The position numbers were made by a program, and so were the translations under genes. The notes beneath the pieces are model-generated. The model was not told where the DNA came from and made no database searches. It saw only the letters and a program-made list of their open reading frames with translations. Below, piece by piece: positions 1 to 5,159 of a stretch of 5,159 nucleotides of DNA (position 1 is its first letter; every line of letters starts with the position of its first letter). This DNA comes from JBCBKZ01 sp039026975 (GTDB lineage: Bacteria > Bacteroidota > Bacteroidia > J057). Location of the stretch: the NCBI GenBank assembly GCA_039026975.1, contig JBCCLI010000450.1, forward strand, positions 1 through 5,159, written 5' to 3'.

Positions 1-387
1 CATAAAACTTTTGGCCACTTTGGGAGGCCCTTCCTGCTCATGCTCCTCCAGTTTTTCATGCATTTCCATGATGGTCTTCACCATTAAGAATAGGCCCCCT
101 AAGATCAGGATGATATCCCGCCAGCTCAGGGAGAAATTCTCCGGTAGGGAAGCAAACTCTATGACGGGATAGGTGAGTTGAACAATGAAGTTAATGCCCA
201 GGAGTAGGGCTACTCTGAAGCCAAGGGCGAGCAAAAGCCCTATGGTTCTAGCTCTAGGTTGTTGCTGTTCTGGAAGCTTGGCAGTTACAATAGAAATAAA
301 AACGATGTTGTCTATCCCCAGGATGATCTCCATGAGCGTGAGCGTGAGGAGACTAACTAAGGAATCATAGGTAAGGAGTACCTCCAT
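1..387 (-). CDS. TerC-family integral membrane protein, N-terminal part (cut by window start)
   Basis: The visible 129 residues are the N-terminal part of a TerC-family membrane protein; members are usually well over 200 residues, so a large part lies beyond the window. Seen: a hydrophobic helix at about residues 8-34 interrupted by the family's acidic signature, with E20 and the run GIDN at 24-27; a second helix at about 47-70; and a third at about 91-106 (IILILGGLFLMVKT). A charged, Glu/His-rich cytoplasmic-type stretch follows (MHEKLEEHEQEG, 109-120). The intramembrane acidic residues are the proposed metal-binding positions. Characterised relatives are linked to tellurite resistance or to manganese and other metal export, so the inferred role is inner-membrane metal-ion transport; the substrate cannot be read from sequence. 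The ATG at 385-387 gives the typical family start, 'MEVLL' ahead of the first helix. No convincing Shine-Dalgarno or minus-strand promoter is visible upstream. Confidence 0.93.
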   Translation of the reverse strand, partial: MEVLLTYDSLVSLLTLTLMEIILGIDNIVFISIVTAKLPEQQQPRARTIGLLLALGFRVALLLGINFIVQLTYPVIEFASLPENFSLSWRDIILILGGLFLMVKTIMEMHEKLEEHEQEGPPKVAKSFM

Positions 388-478
388 ATATAGTAAGTCA
401 GTAGGATTACAACTCAGGGCTCAGCATAAAAACGGGCATAACAAGACAAAAAAATCTCACAAACGCCAAAAAATGTTT

Positions 479-509
479 TTTGCCACCGCCCATAACTTCT
501 TTAATATTG
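479..509 (+). promoter_or_regulatory. Candidate Bacteroidota-type promoter for a small RNA
   Basis: TTTG at 479-482 is followed by exactly 19 bases and then TAATATTG at 502-509. The Bacteroidota housekeeping promoter consensus is TTTG, about 19 bases, then TAnnTTTG; the -7 element here differs at one of its six specified positions. Transcription would start near 514, just ahead of a perfect hairpin at 517-533, and would run into the intrinsic terminator ending at 603. The region is AT-rich, so a chance match is possible; the support comes mainly from the agreement of spacing and downstream terminator. Confidence 0.4.
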
Positions 510-533
510 ACTTAAAGAAAAGATAATCTTTTC
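497..533. repeat. Two overlapping, mutually exclusive inverted repeats
   Basis: The first inverted repeat has 8-base arms TTCTTTAA (497-504) and TTAAAGAA (512-519) around a 7-base loop. The second has 8-base arms GAAAAGAT (517-524) and ATCTTTTC (526-533) around a single central A, a perfect 17-base palindrome. The two share bases 517-519, so both stems cannot form fully at once. The first overlaps the candidate -7 element at 502-509 and could be a protein-binding site; the second would fall at the very 5' end of the proposed small RNA. Read on the minus strand, the second stem is followed by CTTT, so it could also act as a weak terminator downstream of the 477-residue gene. Confidence 0.5.
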
Positions 534-603
534 AGACAAACTAAGGAAACAGCCTAATTCCAAATATGACTGGCCATTCTGTTTATACGGGGTGGCCTTT
601 TTT
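514..603 (+). ncRNA. Candidate small RNA of about 90 nt, intergenic
   Basis: No known RNA family was recognised. The case is architectural. A promoter-like pair lies at 479-509. A perfect hairpin follows at 517-533, then a linker of about 38 bases with little structure (534-571), then an intrinsic terminator at 572-603. This resembles many trans-acting bacterial small RNAs, with a 5' stem, a single-stranded seed region and a terminator hairpin with U-tract. Both flanking genes are on the opposite strand, so the terminator cannot belong to them. The 3' end of the RNA overlaps the stop codon of the 477-residue gene by two bases. There is no convincing open reading frame inside. The 5' end is estimated from the promoter spacing. 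The element could instead be a terminator that blocks stray antisense transcription. Confidence 0.4.
572..603 (+). terminator. Rho-independent terminator, plus-strand orientation
   Basis: In plus-strand RNA, bases 572-582 pair with 587-597 to give an 11-bp stem (GGCCATTCTGT with ACGGGGTGGCC) closed by a 4-base loop (583-586), followed directly by six U residues (598-603). Three of the pairs are G-U wobbles. On the minus strand these become A-C mismatches, leaving only a 5-bp outer stem and no U-tract. The structure therefore works in the plus direction only, although the annotated genes on both sides run on the minus strand. It overlaps the last bases of the 477-residue gene (stop codon complement at 602-604). 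Confidence 0.7.
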
Positions 604-2035
604 AATGGATTCCTTCCAGCTTTTCCAGTAACCATTCTTTTTCTACTAAAGAACTGGTAGATTGTATTTCCTCTTTTATCTGCTGGGATAAGCTATTCCT
701 ATTTGATGGCTCCTCCTGCTTAGCTTGGAAAATGTCTTTTCCTAGTCTAATGAACTCCTTATAAGGAAGTTTTCTTTCCTCTGTAAGGATTGAACGTCTG
801 CGTAAATAGGTCCTGTAAGTATTGATCAATGCCAGGAGGGCTTCCTCTTCATTCTTTTCAAAATGAATTTTGAAAAGAAGGGTGTAGTATCCTATTCTGT
901 AAAATGGATCTATGAAGGTAGCTTTTTGTAGCTCTTGAAGGGCTTTTGCATACTGTCTGGTATGTGTGTAGAGATTAGCTCTACTATAGTGGTAAATATC
1001 AGCTCTGGTATCCTCAGCCATAGTATGTATCCACTCTTCTATAAAGGTGTCTGTCCACTGATAATCCTTAAGCTTGAGGCCTAGGGTGACTATATTTTTA
1101 AAGTGGTGGTGTAGGTTAGGGTAGTTATCTGATAGTAAGCCACACGTAATCACTTCTTTATACAGCTGAAACATCTTGGCAAGGGCCGCAGTATTTCCTT
1201 TTCTGTAAGACAGGCTGCAGTGATTAAGCATGATCACATATATGTTTATGATGTCCTGCTTATCAAATGTCTCTTGATTAGCCCTTACGATCTGACTGAG
1301 ATCATCTAAATCAGTTGGGTTTCCCTCATCCTTCACTAACTGGAAAGCCAGGGTATATGCCTGGATAATGTCCGGCAGGGTACGGATGTTACTCACGCAG
1401 TGAGCTACTACCTCTTGAATCAGGAATAAGTCAGAAGGATCTATTTTAAAAATAGAACCATAGGTGTAGAAAGCACAGCCATATATAAGTTTCTCAAGTA
1501 TAAAAAAATGATCAAGTCTTATAAGGGTAGCTAAGGCGGAGGAGGTTTCCCATCTATTTTCATACTGAATGGAAAATTGAAAGGAATTACTTTCTAAGAG
1601 GTATAGTTCATTGAATAGCTGGGACCCTTCTCTTATGGTATGGGTAATAGCCTTTTTTTGGCTCTCCAGGCTTTTCCGTACAAACTTACTGATGCTTTTT
1701 TCCAGGAAAGATTTAGTTTGATATTTTTCTACTTCATGGGGGGTGTTCATAAATAGATCCACACTCATGAATGATAGAAGGAGCTTAAGCAAATATTTAC
1801 GCAAGGTTCTGGCCTTGTTATCTTCATATTCCAGCCCTGGAAATACCTCCTGGTAGATCGCTTCTATAGATACATGTTCTTCATGATAGTGGGGATGATA
1901 CTTAGCAAGGGCTTCAAAAAAAGTGATAGTATCCTTGTGCTGATGGAAGTAGGGAGAATGTACGAACTTTCTGAATTTCTTCAGTTCTGCATGACCTAAT
2001 TGACTCAACACTTCGGTGAGTTTTGTGGGTTTCAT
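602..2035 (-). CDS. Uncharacterised alpha-helical, TPR-like protein (477 aa), 'SPYF' type
   Basis: The function is unknown. The protein is predicted to be cytoplasmic: no signal peptide, lipobox or membrane segment is visible. It appears almost entirely alpha-helical. The N-terminal 35 residues carry the pattern LxxLGxxELKKFRKFVxSPYF (SPYF at 27-30), which I recognise from large sets of uncharacterised Saprospirales/Bacteroidota proteins. An 'IYQEVFPG' helix and a basic 'RTLRKYLLKLLLSF' helix follow at about residues 60-92. Residues about 348-412 (around D376) read as degenerate TPR-like helical hairpins with conserved-looking Tyr/Ala/Leu positions, suggesting a protein-binding scaffold. The ATG at 2033-2035 is followed at once by the conserved N-terminal pattern, which supports this start. 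Upstream, TATCTTTA (2070-2063 on the minus strand) resembles a -7 element, but no -33 TTTG lies at the right distance. It is divergent from the protease gene, with 228 bases between start codons. Confidence 0.85.
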   Translation of the reverse strand: MKPTKLTEVLSQLGHAELKKFRKFVHSPYFHQHKDTITFFEALAKYHPHYHEEHVSIEAIYQEVFPGLEYEDNKARTLRKYLLKLLLSFMSVDLFMNTPHEVEKYQTKSFLEKSISKFVRKSLESQKKAITHTIREGSQLFNELYLLESNSFQFSIQYENRWETSSALATLIRLDHFFILEKLIYGCAFYTYGSIFKIDPSDLFLIQEVVAHCVSNIRTLPDIIQAYTLAFQLVKDEGNPTDLDDLSQIVRANQETFDKQDIINIYVIMLNHCSLSYRKGNTAALAKMFQLYKEVITCGLLSDNYPNLHHHFKNIVTLGLKLKDYQWTDTFIEEWIHTMAEDTRADIYHYSRANLYTHTRQYAKALQELQKATFIDPFYRIGYYTLLFKIHFEKNEEEALLALINTYRTYLRRRSILTEERKLPYKEFIRLGKDIFQAKQEEPSNRNSLSQQIKEEIQSTSSLVEKEWLLEKLEGIH

Positions 2036-2146
2036 GGGAGGCTGGAGTTTGCGTCTACAGGCTAAAGATATAAATTAATTAATTATTTAGTTATCATAAT
2101 AATAGAAATTCTGTTTTTTTGAAAACGGAATTATTTTTATATTCAC

Positions 2147-2177
2147 TTTGAAAAATTCAATTTTTGAAATTGATTTG
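2147..2177 (+). promoter_or_regulatory. Candidate promoter of the secreted protease gene
   Basis: TTTG at 2147-2150, a 19-base spacer, then TTGATTTG at 2170-2177 match the Bacteroidota consensus TTTG-N19-TAnnTTTG with one deviation (TT for TA). Transcription would begin near 2182, giving a 5' leader of about 80 bases before the ATG at 2264. The leader contains TCCTCCTCC (2208-2216) but no classical Shine-Dalgarno close to the start, which is usual in this phylum. The surrounding sequence is very AT-rich, so the match may be fortuitous. Confidence 0.4.
2157..2173. repeat. Perfect palindrome inside the protease promoter candidate
   Basis: TCAATTT (2157-2163) and AAATTGA (2167-2173) form a perfect 7-base inverted repeat around TTG. 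It lies in the spacer and runs into the candidate -7 element, a position where a dimeric repressor would block transcription. A direct repeat TTTGAAA (2147-2153 and 2163-2169) overlaps it. Function is inferred from position only; AT-rich palindromes also arise by chance. Confidence 0.35.
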
Positions 2178-2263
2178 TCCCTACAGCTCTTACCGTTTTT
2201 GAATAACTCCTCCTCCTTACAAGAGTACCATTCTAAATCACTGTAAACAAAAACACTCATCTT

Positions 2264-2353
2264 ATGAGGCTGTTTCACGGATTACCTAGTCCTATGGTGT
2301 ACGCGGTATGTATATGCTTGCTGTACCTATTCCTTGCTCCTAATGTCTCTGCC
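2264..2353 (+). other. Sec signal peptide of the protease
   Basis: Residues 1-30 show a short basic n-region (R2), a hydrophobic core from about M11 to A25, and a small-residue c-region ending V28-S29-A30 before Q31. There is no lipobox cysteine at the cleavage point, so it is a signal peptidase I substrate rather than a lipoprotein. Confidence 0.85.
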
Positions 2354-5159
2354 CAAAAGAGACTGTTAGTAAAATACAAGTCAAACCAACAATCTTCTTT
2401 CAGCCAAGAGCACGTATATGGAAATACGTCCCTGCAGGTACTTAGGCGGGAAGCCTTTCCCTGGCGTGTACTTGCGCTTAAAGAGAAAGCAGATGTGGAG
2501 ACCATTTTGGAGACCCTAAAGAATGATCCGAATGTATTATATGCAGAAGAAGATTTTCAGGTCAGTGGATTTTCTCCTGAAAATGTAAATGATCCCCTCT
2601 ACCAGAGCCAGTGGGCTTTTTCTCAAACTCATCCCACTAGCGGATCTACCGGCTTAAATTTTGGGTTTACAACTGCCTGGGATAAGCTTAGCCCCAAGAA
2701 GAAAGTAGTAGTAGGCGTATTGGACTCTGGTATAGACTGGGACCACCCTGATTTGGTGCATAACCTTTGGCAAAACCTGGCTGAGGATGCAGATGGAGAT
2801 GGGAGGGTGCTTGAGTACATAAGAGGGAAGTGGGTATTTGATCCGGGAGATAGGAATGGAAGAGATGATGATGGGAATGGGTATGTTGATGATTTTATTG
2901 GGTGGGACTTTGTGGAGAATGATAATGACCCCAGCGATGAGAATATTCTTGGACATGGTACTCATGTGAGTGGAATCATAGGTGCCAAGCATGATAATGG
3001 AGTAGGAGTAGCAGGGGCAGCTACCTCTGTCTCTCTCATGCCCTTACGCTTCCTGGATGCCCAAAATTCGGGCTTTATTTCTGATGCTATTTCAGCTTTA
3101 GGGTACGCAGTGGATATGGGCGCAGAAATGAGTAATCACTCTTGGGGGGGGCAGGTATACTCAGAAGCTTTATATGATGCCATTCTCACAGCAGAAGAAG
3201 AAGGGCATTTGGTAGTGGCAGCAGCAGGAAATAATTATGGAGCAGATAATGACCTAACACCTGTTTTTCCGGCCAGTTATGATCTGCCAAATATTATCTC
3301 TGTAACAGCCATTAATCCTGATGGTAAGCTTACTTCCTTTTCTAATATAGGCTTAGTATCAGTAGATATAGCTGCGCCAGGCTATGCCATTCAAAGTACC
3401 TTACCAGGTGGAAGATACGGGCTACTAAGTGGTACTTCTATGGCCGCCCCTTTTGTAGTGGGAGGAGCTGCTTTATTACTAGCAGAAGATCCCGGTTTAT
3501 CTTATGAAGATCTCAAAGAAAAACTTGTAAAAGGCGTTAGGAAAACCTCCTCCCTTACCGCTAAGATTAAGTCTGGAGGTTATCTACAGTTAAACAGAGC
3601 GTATAAGTATACCCCAGATAATACCTGTGAGGTGAGCCCCCTGTTTACTACTAATATGACAGTTATTTGTCCAGGGACCCGCTTTAAAACCACTAATATT
3701 TCAGAAGGAGCTACCTCTTATAAATGGTTTGTTAACGGGAGGAGAATATCTACTAGAAAGAATGTCTCTTATAAAGTCCCCTCAGAAATTGGGGGTAGTC
3801 CAGAGTTTTTGACTATCACCTTAGAAGCCAGTAAAGGGAACTGTATAGAAACCTTTTCTAAGCGGATGCAAGTAGTTTATCCTCCTCAGTTGGCTGTAGA
3901 GGATGTGGCAAGATGCGCGGAAGCGGCCTATATAGAGATAGAGAATATCCAAGGGATAGAGAAGATCAGATGGAGAAATAACCAAAATAGCGTAATAGGT
4001 AGAGCGGCTGCTATCTCTATTAAGGAAAGTGGAGACTATAAGCTGGAAGTCATTAATACTTGTAGGGTTAAAGAGGAAGAAACCTTCTCTGTATCTCTGA
4101 AAGGGGACTGCGTGTGGCCGGGAGATATAACGGCTGATGGAACGGTGAATGCACTGGATTTTCTAGCATGGGGGATGGCTTCTGGCAGGAAGGGCCCCGC
4201 CAGGTCTAAGGTCTCCATTAAGTATGAAGCCCAGGAAGCTCCTTTTGAATGGTCCGCCTCATTCCCTACTAGGTTTGACATAGCGCCAGGCGTAAATGTC
4301 AAGCATGCAGACGCTAATGGAGATGGGGTAGTGAACACCAAAGATCTGAAACCTATTTCTCGCCACCTTAGGCAGGAGTGTGGAGCTTCAGAAGGAGGGA
4401 GTGCTCCCGTCACCTTAGGGCTACATACTGATCAGCAAGCACTAAATCTTGGAGGGGAATTAGCACTGGATATTCTCCTGGACGGCTATAATGGAGCTGA
4501 CATAAATAATGCCTATGGACTCATTTTTTCGGTCTCATTTAATATGCCGTTGAGGACAGCGCCTGAGTTAAACCTGAATGATTCCTGGATGGGGAAGGAA
4601 GGAAAAGACATGAGAGGATGGTTTCTCCCTTCCGAGAATGGACCAGGGGACCCTTACTGTGGGTACATAGCCATGACCAGGACTAATAGACAGGGTAAGT
4701 CTGGAGGGGGAAAAGTGGGAGGTCTGCTAGGCATAGTTATTATGGTGGATGACCTTAGTGCAGGTGGATTAACGGCTCTGTCTGAGACCCGAGCGTTAGG
4801 AATCAGCGTAAGTGAAGCCCAGCTAGTTACTAATGATGGAAGCCTCATCCCAGTAGGTACTTCTTCTGCCAATAGCAGCTTAATAATTCCTATTGTCCCT
4901 ACGGTAGATCAATCATTATTTGCGAGAAATGATCTATTTCTATCTCACATTTCTGCCTATCCTAATCCCTTTACGCACCAACTTTTCTTAAATATGGAAT
5001 CAGATATAGACAGGGAAGCCAGATGTGTCATCAGGGATTTACAGGGGAAGAATGTTTGGGATCAGGTGATAAGCTTAACACCAGGTGCTAATGAGAAAGT
5101 ATTGGAAATTAGCGAGTTAGCCAGTGGTGTATACAGTATGGAAGTACATGCAGAAGGAA
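2264..5159 (+). CDS. Secreted multidomain S8 (subtilisin-like) serine protease with T9SS sorting domain, 3' end missing
   Basis: The open frame runs 965 codons to the window edge; an in-frame TAA at 2234-2236 makes the ATG at 2264 the first possible ATG. The next ATG (codon 11) would remove the basic n-region of the signal peptide. Residues 1-30 are a Sec signal peptide with probable cleavage at VSA-Q. Residues 31 to about 105 are an inhibitor-type propeptide ending in NVLYAEEDF (90-98). The S8 domain spans about 110-450, with D154 (LDSGID), H231 (GHGTH), oxyanion N323 (AAAGNN) and S392 (GTSMAAP) all present, so it should be an active endopeptidase. Asp-rich, probably calcium-binding loops lie at 175-181 and 198-210. 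Next come two Ig-like modules (about 455-535 and 545-616, with paired Cys), a split dockerin-like module (620-700), a cohesin-like module (about 714-860) and a T9SS type A domain (from about 893). Expected location is the cell surface or medium. Its natural substrate is not evident. Confidence 0.95.
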   Translation, partial: MRLFHGLPSPMVYAVCICLLYLFLAPNVSAQKRLLVKYKSNQQSSFSQEHVYGNTSLQVLRREAFPWRVLALKEKADVETILETLKNDPNVLYAEEDFQVSGFSPENVNDPLYQSQWAFSQTHPTSGSTGLNFGFTTAWDKLSPKKKVVVGVLDSGIDWDHPDLVHNLWQNLAEDADGDGRVLEYIRGKWVFDPGDRNGRDDDGNGYVDDFIGWDFVENDNDPSDENILGHGTHVSGIIGAKHDNGVGVAGAATSVSLMPLRFLDAQNSGFISDAISALGYAVDMGAEMSNHSWGGQVYSEALYDAILTAEEEGHLVVAAAGNNYGADNDLTPVFPASYDLPNIISVTAINPDGKLTSFSNIGLVSVDIAAPGYAIQSTLPGGRYGLLSGTSMAAPFVVGGAALLLAEDPGLSYEDLKEKLVKGVRKTSSLTAKIKSGGYLQLNRAYKYTPDNTCEVSPLFTTNMTVICPGTRFKTTNISEGATSYKWFVNGRRISTRKNVSYKVPSEIGGSPEFLTITLEASKGNCIETFSKRMQVVYPPQLAVEDVARCAEAAYIEIENIQGIEKIRWRNNQNSVIGRAAAISIKESGDYKLEVINTCRVKEEETFSVSLKGDCVWPGDITADGTVNALDFLAWGMASGRKGPARSKVSIKYEAQEAPFEWSASFPTRFDIAPGVNVKHADANGDGVVNTKDLKPISRHLRQECGASEGGSAPVTLGLHTDQQALNLGGELALDILLDGYNGADINNAYGLIFSVSFNMPLRTAPELNLNDSWMGKEGKDMRGWFLPSENGPGDPYCGYIAMTRTNRQGKSGGGKVGGLLGIVIMVDDLSAGGLTALSETRALGISVSEAQLVTNDGSLIPVGTSSANSSLIIPIVPTVDQSLFARNDLFLSHISAYPNPFTHQLFLNMESDIDREARCVIRDLQGKNVWDQVISLTPGANEKVLEISELASGVYSMEVHAEG
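4121..4378 (+). other. Split dockerin-like calcium-binding module of the protease
   Basis: Two EF-hand-like loops are visible: D621-x-T623-x-D625-x-T627 with D632 at position 12, and D683-x-N685-x-D687-x-V689 with D694 at position 12. The loop starts are 62 residues apart, whereas classical dockerin repeats are roughly 30-35 apart; the extra stretch includes GPARSK, an acidic/aromatic segment (EAPFEW) and GVNVKHAD. I recall very similar split modules in many Saprospirales secreted proteins, where they precede a cohesin-like beta-sandwich as here. Likely role: calcium-stabilised structural domain; a partner-binding role is unproven. Confidence 0.65.
4403..4843 (+). other. Cohesin-like beta-sandwich module of the protease
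   Basis: Residues about 714-860 have alternating hydrophobic strands and the features expected of a cohesin/CBM-like fold: an opening strand (VTLGL), an ELALDILLDG strand, an AYGLIFSVSFN strand, a DSWMG turn, a YIAMTRTN strand and a closing GLLGIVIMVDD strand. The boundaries are approximate and the assignment is by pattern only; it could simply be a generic secreted beta-sandwich. Confidence 0.5.
4940..5159 (+). other. T9SS type A C-terminal sorting domain (incomplete)
   Basis: From about residue 893 the sequence follows the Por secretion tail pattern: ISAYPNPF (897-903 area, P900-N901-P902-F903), a strand LFLNMES, the RDLQGKNVW segment, the LxISELASGVYSMEV motif, then the window ends. Usually about 10-15 further residues with a short basic strand follow. 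In the family this domain directs export through the outer membrane by the type IX system and is removed or swapped for an anchor. It implies that the host genome encodes T9SS components. Confidence 0.9.

Noticed and set aside
334..350. Tandem GAGCGT repeat near the 5' end of the TerC gene
   Set aside because: It encodes the Leu-Thr-Leu-Thr-Leu of the first membrane helix and is explained by coding.
185..370. Plus-strand open frame of 61 codons
   Set aside because: It is antisense to the TerC gene, whose own translation carries clear family motifs; the plus-strand product has no domain-like pattern.
424..496. Short repeats GCATAA (424-429, 436-441) and the related CGGGCATAAC / CGCCCATAAC (433-442, 487-496)
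   Set aside because: Too short and too few copies to be a meaningful array; could be operator half-sites but nothing else supports that.
388..600. Manganese (yybP-ykoY type) riboswitch ahead of the TerC gene
   Set aside because: The minus-strand leader was scanned for the conserved core of that riboswitch and nothing convincing was seen; only short GGGC/GCCC pairing (434-437 with 488-491) is present.
2087..2278. Minus-strand open frame of 63 codons across the divergent intergenic region, with a GGAGGAGGAG tract inside it
   Set aside because: It overlaps the start of the protease gene and its candidate promoter. Its Lys/Phe/Ile/Tyr-rich translation is what AT-rich noncoding DNA gives, and the purine tract is within the frame, not ahead of a start. 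No recognisable motif.
2654..2992. Minus-strand open frame of 112 codons under the protease catalytic domain
   Set aside because: It is opposite the conserved D154-H231 region of the protease; the repetitive Ile/Pro/Ser content mirrors the Asp/Gly-rich calcium-loop codons on the other strand.
4036..4413. Minus-strand open frame of 125 codons under the dockerin-like module
   Set aside because: The plus-strand frame is continuous and encodes recognisable calcium loops here, so the antisense frame is a shadow.
2264..5159. Possible frameshift or pseudogene in the long protease frame
   Set aside because: Codon-by-codon reading found no internal stop or frame change, and all catalytic residues and downstream modules are in one frame. 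The missing 3' end is due to the window edge.

Overview
The window looks like chromosomal DNA from a Bacteroidota bacterium, most likely the Saprospirales/Lewinella-like group. The grounds are a C-terminal type IX secretion (T9SS) sorting domain, a subtilase with Ig-like modules and a split dockerin-like module of a kind I associate with Saprospirales, a helical 'SPYF' protein of a type common there, weak or absent Shine-Dalgarno sequences, and promoter candidates fitting the Bacteroidota TTTG-N19-TAnnTTTG pattern. These assignments rest on reading translations by eye; no database search was possible.

Layout. Positions 1-387 (minus strand) hold the N-terminal 129 codons of a TerC-family integral membrane protein, cut by the window edge. 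Positions 388-601 form a 214-base intergenic gap. It carries overlapping inverted repeats and, on the plus strand, a well-formed intrinsic terminator preceded by a plausible promoter; together they suggest an undescribed small RNA of about 90 nt. Positions 602-2035 (minus strand) encode a 477-residue alpha-helical, TPR-like protein of unknown function. Positions 2036-2263 are an AT-rich divergent intergenic region with a candidate promoter and a palindrome that could serve as an operator. From 2264 to the end of the window (plus strand) runs one uninterrupted reading frame of 965 codons. It encodes a secreted multidomain subtilisin-like protease: signal peptide, propeptide, S8 catalytic domain with the full D/H/N/S set, two Ig-like modules, a split dockerin-like module, a cohesin-like module and a T9SS type A sorting domain. 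It lacks only its last few residues and stop codon.

How the parts relate. The protease should cross the inner membrane by Sec and the outer membrane by T9SS, ending as a surface-attached or released enzyme. The helical protein is transcribed divergently from it and may share the control region, but no functional link is shown. The TerC protein is a probable metal-ion transporter or resistance protein and has no evident connection to the protease. The most novel signal is the candidate small RNA between the TerC and helical-protein genes; the most interesting protein feature is the coexistence of dockerin-like and cohesin-like modules in one T9SS-exported protease.
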